From contig JADGJL010000545.1 in assembly GCA_027600665.1 (NCBI GenBank), positions 3,310 to 18,446 on the forward strand: a stretch of 15,137 nt of DNA, read 5' to 3'. A program made the position numbers and the translations under genes. Below the pieces are notes generated by a model that worked only from the letters and a program-made list of their open reading frames with translations, made no database searches and was not told where the DNA came from. Shown piece by piece: positions 7,645 through 15,137 of the stretch. The DNA comes from Irineochytrium annulatum (Eukaryota > Chytridiomycota > Chytridiomycetes > Chytridiales > Chytridiaceae). How positions within the stretch are numbered: position 1 is the stretch's first letter; every line of letters begins with the position of its first letter.

Positions 7645-8437
7645 CAACACGCCTGTGGGGGTGGAAAATGACAGGAAGTACATCAAAAGCATTGCTAAGG
7701 CGGCCGATGAATACGTAGTACGTGTTGGGCGGTGGAGAGTTATTCGTGGTCCTGTATCTTAATGTAGCCAGGTCGACGGAATGATCTCTAAATCCGCGGC
7801 ATTGAACTTCTTCGCGTTCTCTGCAGAGCCGATCGTGTCCGATCCAGTCTCCCGCGTCTTACTGGAACTAGGCGGCAGCCTTCGTCGCCCCAACAACAAA
7901 TGGGAATATTGACGCTGGCAGAAAATATTCAAATCAACGTTTGGTAAATCTACAAATGATGCTACTGATTTGCTTCGTTGGTTGTGCAATTCCTGTGTGG
8001 AGCACATTACCGCTGACGAGATTCTCACTTGGTTTTCAAATGCGGAAATAGCCCCCGCCGTCAGAATGAAGATCCTTACTGATTTGTCTCCCATCAAATC
8101 GGAACTGCTGTTTGATGTTGGGATCCTGATGGCGTACAAGCGAGAGGCGTTACGAGGTCGTGACCCAAGAGTGTTCAATGTCAAAAAGAACAAGGATGTT
8201 ACAGCCCGCGTTTGAATCCTCAAGGTGCTCCCGTATGGACGCGTCTTGGTTGAGGACATCAAAACGAAATGCGAGCATGAGATGAAACCTGATTCTAAGT
8301 CTGTATCTGCGTGGACTGAATCGAGTTACTACAAGGCGTATCATTTGGCGAGTAAAAGGAGTGGCGTTGTCTCGCCAGCGTTTTCCGTTTGGAAGAAGCG
8401 TATTGAGACTGGATATTGGGAGAGCAAGGAAGACTAG
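7645..8437 (+). pseudogene. Broken 3' half of the two-module gene (second helical module)
   Basis: After 7644 the homology continues in the frame that reads PLEVDNTP...ADEYV, then passes an intron GTACGT...GCCAG (7718-7771). It resumes as VDGMISKSAALNFFAF, parallel to AEGTIQKRAATDFFAF of the first module. The intron sits at the same position as in the first copy. The helical module follows (RWQKIFKSTFGKST, HITADEILTWFS) but is cut by TGA at 7910-7912 and again at 8213-8215. The same frame then stays open through VLPYGRVLVEDIK to TAG at 8435-8437. With one frameshift (about 7600-7635) and two in-frame TGA codons, this half is most likely a pseudogene tail. Sequencing error or recoding cannot be excluded. 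Confidence 0.6.
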
Positions 8438-8611
8438 TCGGAGCAAGATTAGTCCGCACACAATCGTGTTGTCTCATGTTCGTATTTTCTCATTTTTCAT
8501 ATCTCTACTAGGTGTAGTTTGAAGAGTACTATGGCGATTTCTCTGATCAGATGAACAATTCTGCGTTTTGAATGTTGGACTTTCGTGAACTGCTTGCAGT
8601 GTGTTGAATAG

Positions 8612-8764
8612 GTGTTCAAAGCTTTACGAGGTCACGATCAGAAGCACGGGGACTGGATATTGGACCGCGACAAAATAAGTGACGGCACGACCGTCGCAAC
8701 GTTCCTCCGAGTGTCCAACCGTATGCGCTTAAAGCCACCGAAGCCAGCGTGTTCTAGTATGTAA
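8612..8764 (+). pseudogene. Possible extra tail fragment of the two-module family
   Basis: A 50-codon open stretch follows TTGAATAG at 8604-8611 and ends at TAA. It reads KALRGHDQKHGDWILDRDK then TTVATFLRVSNRMRL. This resembles EALRGRDPRVFNVKKNKDV and ILKVLPYGRV in the broken half upstream, with similar order and spacing. It has no start codon and might be a last exon behind the AG at 8610-8611, or a relic. Alignment is by eye and weak. Confidence 0.3.
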
Positions 8765-8830
8765 GGCTGTTGGTTATGATGCGTCCCTCCAGGGTCCACG
8801 TCTTCCAATGCCGGAAAGGGCCCCATCGCG

Positions 8831-9222
8831 CTAAACGGCAACAACGAGCCGCTCGACACGAATTTTAAACCGGTGCCTGGCCGGCTCCTTTGTGCTCGGC
8901 CCGTGCGCGCTCGTGTACCTGCATGAAAAGACGATGAACAGCGAAAGCAGCACCTCAGCTTCTTCGCCTCCTGCGGCAGTTGAGATCTCAATGATTAGTA
9001 TTCGCTGGAGCATGGATTTTGGTCGGTCGATCTGTTTTTGTCGTGGCTCTCTGGTCCTCTCGTTCCGCTTGTAGTCAGTGAACACGATGGGAGCGGACTG
9101 ATCAAGCCCTGAACGCCAGCCCAGCGCCTTGACGGTCGACCGGGCAGGGCACGCGATTATGGCGTAGCGACCCAGCTCTGGCGCCGGTGTGCATCTTGTG
9201 CTTTTGCTGAGTCCAAATTGTT
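8831..9222 (-). pseudogene. Relic of a class I peptide-chain release factor (PCRF domain)
   Basis: The minus strand is open for about 130 codons from 9222 down to a stop at 8831, without a good start. It contains RILIIEISTAAGGEEAEVLL followed by SLFIVFSCRYTSAHG. This closely follows the RF1 / mitochondrial release-factor signature ILEIRAGxGGxEAxLFxxxLFxMYxRYA. RFKI-type residues after it would correspond to the WKVEI strand. In another minus frame at about 8700-8770 there is GFGGFKRIRLDTRRNVATVV, which may be the next piece (GGFKEV..., TATVAV). The essential GGQ-containing region was not found. I read this as a frameshifted, truncated relic; chance similarity remains possible for the shorter pieces. 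Confidence 0.4.
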
Positions 9223-9357
9223 TTGATCAAAGTCTCGTCCGCAAGGACTTTGAATGTTTATTAACAGGCAGTTGTATAATCCTCCGCGACATACAGCTAA
9301 TACTACGGTCCTTCAACAACGAGTCAATACCAAAAAGCGATTAGAAGCACAAAATAG

Positions 9358-10838
9358 CTACACCAAATGCTGTAACGCCAGTGTCGACAGCCGAGCGGCA
9401 ACTCTCCGAGCTGACAGCAACCACTCCAGCGCATCCACGCACTCATGCCCACCGAAGTCAATTACCGTAGGATAATTTTGGTCAGCACTAACAATAAGGT
9501 GAAAAAGCTTAGGCGTTCCTTTGGACGCGAACAATGACCCGTCGACAATGAGCATGACGTTGTGGAGCTTGACGCGCTGGAGACGCATCCATCCAACCAG
9601 CGTGCATCCCAATGCGTCGACCCTCACGTCGAGATCTTGGAGACGAGGCAGGTTCGCCACGATCGCATCGAGCTCGAATTTGCAATCCGCGTTGATTTCA
9701 ATGGTGAGACTTTGCAGCTGAGGGACGTGTTGGAAGGCAACAATCAGACTTTGAAGGTCAAGCTCATTTTCAGCTTGAGCATTGTCCCTTCTGACCGTCT
9801 GGACCATCTGGACGTTGGAGAGGTTGAGGTGTTGCAGAGATTGGGGTAGCGTGAACTGCTTGCTGACGACGCGGTCAATTCTCAGAGATTCGAGGACTGC
9901 CAGGGACTTGAGATTGTGGGCTAAGTCAGCACTGTATTCCCTGATAGCAACCATTTGGAGTGTCGTCCTCAGTGAAGAAAGGGCGAACCCGTCGAGGCCA
10001 CGGCTGACCATATTCAGAGCGACAACCGGGAGGCCTCCAAAAATGGGTCGGTCAATGCTGCGGGCGTTAAGATGCACCTCCCTAACCTCCCTGGGTGGCG
10101 ATGTGCGTACTCGTTTAGGCTTGAAAGGACATCCAAATCTTGGAAAGATAGATCAGCGGTTGGAGGCTCGTCGCCGGAGACCCAGCCGACGCGGATCGTC
10201 TCCACACCATGCTTGAGAAAGCGCAGAAGCCTTCTCAAATCCTGGCCGTTTACGGCCATCCCAAAGCAGACGTCCCTCACATCCTCGTGGCCCAGAAGCA
10301 CTTCGGCCAGCACCACCTCTGCGCAATGGAGTGTGATGGACCGTGCGGCCTCCCCAGCAGCCCACCTGCCTTTTAGCCACGCCGTCCAACCCACCCCGAG
10401 GACCTCATTCCCCATCCGCACCTGGTCAAGCCTGCTCAACCACGGCCCCAGCACACCAGCGTCCACCCTCTCAGTGCGGATCGGGCGATGGGACGCGAAG
10501 GTCATCCCGCGCACGGCACCGAGGTACAGCCTCCATTGCCACAACGACCCGACTCGCGTTTTCGAGGAGCAAGCGAAGAGCCGTAGGACGACGCGGGGGA
10601 TCTCGACGGTCTTCGGATCCTTGAAGGCGTCTGGCCAGCGGAGGCGGATGGTCCTACGCGTGCTCAGCTCGGCGGCGAGCCAAAGAACGGGGGCGGCCGC
10701 GGTCAGAAAGGAGTGCGAGACCAGGTGGCAGCGGACGAGGGTTAGGCGGTCGAGGGCGTCGCGGGGGTTAAAGTACGCGACGATATGGTCCACGATCTCA
10801 TTCGGGCACCAAGGCATTTTTGATGATGGGCGCGCCAT
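9358..10838 (-). CDS. F-box / leucine-rich-repeat-like protein, interrupted by a frameshift
   Basis: The gene starts at ATG 10838 and ends at TAG 9358. Residues 8-55 (MPWCPNEIVDHIVAYFNPRD, LTLVRCHLVSHSFLTAAAPVLW) fit an F-box, the segment that binds Skp1 in SCF ubiquitin ligases. The C-terminal half has leucine-rich-repeat-like spacing (LAVLESLRIDRV, LPQSLQHLNLSNV, VPQLQSLTIEI, LPRLQDLDVRV), which in such proteins recruits the substrate. Two frames are needed: the first leaves homology after QDLDVLSSL, the second continues as KRVRTSPPREVREVHLNARS. The switch lies near 10116, in a TTT run, and one extra base would give about 494 residues without interruption. No GT-AG intron with a good donor bridges the frames. 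It is either a single-base sequence error or a recent pseudogene. Confidence 0.72.
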
Positions 10839-11406
10839 TTAGCAATAGGAGGCTCTTCATCGCCCTTGTTGTCTTCATTGATAGCCTTGAGTAGTTTGTG
10901 TCAGACATCGAGACAGGTGACAAGATACTCGATCTGTGATTCTGACGCCCTCCCGGCTTCGCCGCTGCTCTCTATGTCCCTCTTGAGGTAGATGAAAACC
11001 GTTTATTTCATCACTCTCTTTAGCACGCCAGTGCGCATAGAAGAGGAGCGCTGACAACATTTCATCGCAAAAGAAATGCTATGCCAAACAAAAATAGATG
11101 AGGGAATACTTATGACGCCAGCTTGCAGAATAAATAAGAAAGTAAAAAGTGCACGATATAATATATAAATACTAAGGGTGGTGGTATAGAAGGGCAAAAA
11201 AATCCATACCGCTCGCAGTAAAGGATTTGACAGAGAAAATCAAGATAAACCGGAATTATCAGGATGCAACCAAAAAACATAAGGTGCCTTGATAAAGTCC
11301 GCAATGTAAGCAAAAGTATAGAGACCGAAAGACGCAAATCGCCTGCACAAAATCCACATTTCCACACACCGACGCTCAAACTTTCACACTGGCATCATCC
11401 CTCAAA
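10839..11406. other. AT-rich spacer between two minus-strand genes
   Basis: No gene is called here. The stretch should contain the 3' untranslated end of the 780-residue protein gene and the promoter of the F-box gene. An AT-rich block ATATAATATATAAATA lies at about 11156-11171, roughly 320 bases upstream of the F-box start codon. Frames here give only low-complexity translations. Confidence 0.6.
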
Positions 11407-14141
11407 TCAAACCTCCTGTTGTTGCAGCTCTTGCACCTGCTCCACCTCCAAGTTGCTCCCGGCCCTGCCCAGAGTGTTGTGGCTGCCCGCCGCGACGGGC
11501 TGTTTCACATATCCAATACCAACCCCAAGCGTGCCCGCGTTGCCCGGGTTGACGGCCGAGTCGTTCCCGTCGCTCTCGTACACGAACGACCGCGCGCTGC
11601 CGGACCTGCTGAGGCCGGACCGCTGGCCGATGGACCGCTTCCTCATGTGCGGGTTCGAGGACGCGGTCGTCGGATCCGGCAGGGTCGAGGTGCTCTGGGA
11701 GGAGGGGGCGAGGGAGCCGCTGGTGGCCTCGTGGAAGGACGAGCGGCTGGCACGGTGGATGCTAGAGCGGATCTGCTCAAGCAAGGGTTGAGGCACGACG
11801 GTGGTCTGGCGGCGGTGCTGCTGGTCAGCGAGAGCGGCGGCGACGGCCGCCGCGGCGGCTTCCGGGTCGACGTTGGACTGCCGACGGCTGGCTGCGCGCG
11901 ACCCGGCACGCGACGCGGCGCGGGAGTTCTGCTCCGAGCCGGCGTTGTTGGACGTGACGGACCGGCGCGAGTTCGAGCGGCTGAAGGCGCGCTTGAGGGC
12001 CTGCAGGGTGTTCTCCTTCGCCTCCTGCTGCTGGAGTAGCTGGTGGTTGGCAGCCGCGACGTCGATGGCACTGCGGGTTGATGCGGCGTTAGAGCCAGAG
12101 CGGGAGCGGGAGGTCGAGCCGGAGCGCGGGCGATCGCCAACGGGAGACTTGAGGTCCGGGTGGGCGGCGAGGAGACCCGCGGTCGGGATCCAGCCGGTCG
12201 TGGGTGAGACGCGTGCAGCGGCGGAGTCAGCGATCACGCCCGCGCCGGAGCACTTGACGCAGGTCTGGCAGCCCTCGAGGCAGTGGTTGCCGAGGCGGCA
12301 GGACTCGCTACCGGGGTGGAGGTAGCCGTTAGCTGTTGCAAAGGTCAGAATTACTATCGATACAAGAGAAAACTAAAAAGGAAAACTATTCACACCTTCG
12401 CACTCATCACAAGGGGTGACGTCCATGAGAACGCCGGTACCATCGCAAACTAAAAAATGTCAACACTCGTCGATTTCCTCTGCTGGAAAGACCACTCACG
12501 TCCGCAGGTCAGGCACTTCTTGCACTGTACGTTCTTCGCCAACGCGTGCTTCTTCTTGGCGGCGGGGTCATGCACGAAGCCAAGGCCTGTTTTAAAAGAG
12601 CACTTAGCATCCCTTACCGAAATCGTTATTAATCACGACTCCTTACCTTCGCAACGCACACACCCGACCCTTTTCGGGACCGTCTCGATCCTGGCCTGCC
12701 CCGGGCCGGGCACAGCGCCATCGCCCGAGATACCCGGAATCGCGAGCAGCGTGCTCCTTCTCTGCAGCTCGGCGATCTCGCGCTCGCGGAGATCCTTCTG
12801 GATCTGCTGCTGGGCGAGTTGCGTGGCGACGCGGAGGAGGTCGTCCTGCATGTCACGCTGGACCGTCATGAGGCGGGAGGGGGAGGTAGCGTCGGTGGTG
12901 GAGTCGGCGGATGGGCGGAAAGAAGCTAAGAAAGATAGTTTAGATTATGACGGAATCGCTAAAAGTCGAGGTCAAAGAAGTCGGTATATGTCGGAAAGCT
13001 CTGATCATGTGGCCGCTGATGCGCTGTCCCTCCGTTGCATGCCGCAAGTCGTTGTCGCCCACTGAAGTGCAAACGGGTTTGAAAAACTCACCATCCGAAG
13101 GGGACCCAACACCCCGTCCCTCCAATACCTTGATCGCGTTCCCCATCTCCACAAGCGTCTTGCTCGTTTCCGCCATCCAGGGCTCGAACCTAACCAGGAT
13201 CAAGTGCGCGACTGTCGCAGCGATCGTCCTGCTAATTGGGTCGAGCTGGACGAGCGCGTTTGCGTTCCCAGCTTCGACGGCCTTGGCGTCCAACGGAGCC
13301 TCACCGCCGAGCGCGTGGTGGTGGTGATGGTGGTGGTGGTGCGTCGGCGACGGGTATGGGTTGCGGACGCGGTGCGGGCGGCGCGAGGGGCGGTAAGCGC
13401 GGTCGGTAGAGTCACCGGGGCGCGAGTAGACGGAAAGGGGCGCGTCGTCATCCTCCTCTTCTTTCTTTGACGCTGTAGTTCAGGCGTGTTAGACTGCGAC
13501 GGAGGCAAAAGAGGGGTTGGCTTACAGGTCAACAGGCTGGAGAAGAGGCTCGCTGACTCGGACTGGAGAGATTGCGCGTCCGCGTCGGCGACCGGTCGGG
13601 GCTGCTCCTCGAGAAGGCTGAACTCGTTCGAGTTGGAGCCGGCTAGCTCGCCGGCCGAGCCCTCCGAGTATCCAGAGGCCGACGTTCGCTCCGCGGACAT
13701 GGTGATGACGGGGATCTGGCTGGCGGAGGTTTCCTGGACTTCCTGCTCGGTCGCGTGCTCGTCCTCCCAATCACGCGTGTCGCGATCGTCGTGCTCGAGG
13801 TCGACCGAGTGCTCCAGGTCCATGGTGGCAGACTGGATTGAGGCGTTCGAGGCTCTGAGGTAGGCCTGGCCAAGCTCCCGGACGCGCCCCTGGCCGTGCC
13901 GGGGCTCCTCCTGCTGCTGCTGCTGATCCTGGCGACCGGCGTCGGCGGGGGCGAACGGCGCCATGCGGCTGGCCTGAAGGCGACGGGGTACTTCGCGCAT
14001 GGTGGTGAGGGCGGCGAGACGTAGATTTTCTCTGGAGGGCCATTCTGGAAGCTGACCGAGTCCATATGGCGAACGCGTTCTATTTACGGATGGCGGGGCG
14101 ATCCGGGGTGTAGGACGCCATATTGCACGATGTGAAGACAT
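11407..14141 (-). CDS. Large protein with DnaJ-like cysteine-rich zinc domain, coiled coil and His run
   Basis: Six exons (14141-13526, 13472-13092, 12925-12647, 12586-12500, 12449-12396, 12332-11407) join in phase through GT-AG introns of 53, 166, 60, 50 and 63 bases, giving 780 residues. Residues 1-248 are acidic, Ser/Gln-rich and probably disordered. Nine histidines follow at 249-257, a conserved helical stretch (ALVQLDPISRTIAATVAHLI, WMAETSKTLVEMGNAIKVLE), a coiled coil (about 352-392), and a zinc domain at 421-506 with 13 cysteines. The zinc motifs are C421xxCEGLGF, C447xxC, C453GLCDGTGV, C468xxC and C497xxCSGAGVI. Such CxxCxGxG repeats resemble the DnaJ zinc centre but there is no J domain. 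I recall similar orphan fungal proteins with GFxHD between the knuckles; function is unknown. The C-terminal 270 residues are Ser/Arg-rich. The start is the first ATG in an open frame. Expression would be driven from the spacer right of 14141. Confidence 0.85.
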
Positions 14142-15039
14142 GTGCGATCGTGATATCCAAACTTCTTCCTTCTCCACCTTTCCCCAACTGTACCAGATAT
14201 CGAAAGGTAGGTAACAGTCAGAGAGGCATCCAAGAAGAATAACTTTCGAATTTTAACAGTTTATCTTCCATAATGTTCAATCTGACGACAGATTTTCTTG
14301 CATAAAGGTTGTTCGTCAAACTTGCTCTCTGGTCAAGACAGCTTACACCTTCTGTACGCGTGTGGAAGTAGGCTTAGCAAATAGGCTTAGGAAGGTAATA
14401 CTTAGCATTCTTTTGTGTCCCCTCAATTTCTTTTTTTTTTTTTTGTACTGCCATGGAAGCATTTTTTTTTGTTCATCGACCTGTCCACCAGTTGGTGATT
14501 TCTTAAGACCAACAGCTCTGAACAGGTGCGAGAGAAAAAAACGTGATAATGTTAAATAAAAGGGTGATTTCTTACGCAACTTGTGAATCCTATAGCACTT
14601 CAACTTTTCAGCGCCGTTCAAAGAGCATTATCCTGCGGAGAATGTGATACGTAGTATATTTATCCTCAAACAACCTCAATATATCCCATATCGTTTCCCC
14701 TATGTCCTTCACCTCATTCCTCACCCCTCCTTTAACCTTAGAGACAAGGTGCGTGTCGTCAAGAGCTATACGGGATTTAAACAGATGTATGGCTTGACAT
14801 ATAAAATCCTATCATCACCTTTGAGGTTATACAGCGTGTCGGCTCCATTTATTGAGCCAGCCCACTGTTTTTTCCCCTTGTGGTTTCGGTGGAGAATAAT
14901 TTACGCTTAGTTTATTATTTCCTTCTTGTATTATTTCTCCCTTTTAGTTATGTTTTAATTACTTAGTGTATTAGTTAGTCCTCTGTTTAGTTTAGTTAGT
15001 AATGCATTCTCTTCTTTGTTATGGCCTGATTTACGTTTC

Positions 15040-15057
15040 TTAGGGTTAGGGTTAGGG
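15040..15057 (+). repeat. Interstitial telomere-type repeat, (TTAGGG)3
   Basis: Three exact TTAGGG units lie at 15040-15045, 15046-15051 and 15052-15057. TTAGGG is the telomere repeat of many fungi and of animals. The array is too short to be a telomere and the sequence continues beyond it. It follows 50 bases rich in TTAGT and TTTAG steps, which could be degenerate repeat or chance in AT-rich DNA. Confidence 0.75.
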
Positions 15058-15091
15058 AAAAAAGTTTGTCGGCGGCTTGTGCATTGGGTCT

Positions 15092-15105
15092 GAGATCAGA
15101 CTTGT
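15092..15105. repeat. Small dyad GTCTGA-GA-TCAGAC
   Basis: A 6-base perfect stem with a 2-base centre lies just downstream of the TTAGGG array, flanked on both sides by CTTGTGCA. No function is assigned. Confidence 0.5.
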
Positions 15106-15137
15106 GCACTTACTCCAGCAGGCTAAGATCATCCTTT

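Larger units (their letters stand above)
14142..15137. other. AT-rich intergenic region at the right edge
   Basis: No gene is called in this ~1 kb. It is upstream of the 780-residue protein gene and should hold its promoter. It has long T runs (about 14431-14444 and 14462-14469), a twice-occurring GGTGATTTCTTA (14493 and 14561), TTAGT-like degenerate repeats at about 14945-15000 and the TTAGGG array. The short frames in it are low-complexity. Confidence 0.6.

Noticed and set aside
8980..8991. Perfect 12-base palindrome TTGAGATCTCAA.
   Set aside because: It lies within the release-factor-like coding relic and contains a BglII-type AGATCT core. A palindrome of this size is expected by chance.
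10072..10842. Plus-strand 256-codon open frame opposite the F-box gene.
   Set aside because: It is rich in Ser, Arg and Pro with no domain pattern, while the minus strand shows F-box and leucine-repeat spacing.
13200..13470. Reading straight through the first intron of the 780-residue protein as one 325-residue protein.
   Set aside because: After the GTAAGC donor at 13525 the unspliced frame becomes a Thr/Arg run, whereas removing 13473-13525 gives an acidic segment followed by a conserved helical region in phase with all later exons.
14343..14621. Minus-strand 92-codon frame with a lysine run.
   Set aside because: The lysine run comes from a poly-T tract in spacer DNA, and there is no family signal or splice context.
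1..15137. A defence or biosynthetic cluster joining ligase, aminotransferase, the unknown gene and the two-module gene.
   Set aside because: Gene orientations are mixed, the families do not share an evident pathway, and no core biosynthetic or defence effector gene is visible. The proximity of ligase and aminotransferase alone is not enough.

Overview
The window reads as nuclear DNA of a fungus. Genes are split by short GT-AG introns, mostly 41 to 63 bases. Coding GC is high, spacers are AT-rich, proteins carry low-complexity tails, and there is a short TTAGGG array near the right edge. A zoosporic or other early-diverging fungus is plausible, but nothing in the sequence fixes the lineage. 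No tRNA, rRNA, CRISPR array or intact transposon was recognised.

Layout. (1) 1-278 is the last intron and last exon of an acyl-CoA synthetase-like gene. (2) 148-2984 is a direct tandem duplication. Unit A (about 148-1758) starts inside that last exon. Unit B (about 1759-2984) repeats it in decayed, shorter form, including a dead copy of the ligase C-terminus. Unit A carries two candidate small membrane-protein genes, and unit B carries broken relatives of them. (3) 3106-4780 is a three-exon Aro8/kynurenine-type aminotransferase with unusual active-site residues. (4) 4781-5437 is an AT-rich spacer with small repeats. (5) 5438-6151 (minus) is a two-exon gene for a conserved protein of unknown function (DUF6939-like, from memory). 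It diverges from (6), a plus-strand gene from 6377 made of two copies of a bipartite module, the first half of which looks like an ADP-ribosyltransferase fold. Its second copy is broken by a frameshift and two TGA codons and trails to about 8437. (7) 8612-9222 holds gene debris on both strands, including what looks like a relic of a class I peptide-chain release factor. (8) 9358-10838 (minus) is an F-box plus leucine-rich protein interrupted by one frameshift. (9) 11407-14141 (minus) is a six-exon gene for a 780-residue protein with a histidine run, a coiled coil and a DnaJ-like cysteine-rich zinc domain. (10) The right end is AT-rich spacer with three TTAGGG units.

The genes do not look like one pathway. 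The recurrent theme is local duplication followed by decay: the tandem segment, the internal duplication of the two-module gene, and scattered gene debris. Together with the telomere-type repeat this would suit a fast-evolving, possibly subtelomeric region. The most novel pieces are the two-module gene beside the conserved unknown gene, and the duplicated segment between the ligase and the aminotransferase. I did not find a convincing new multi-gene system.
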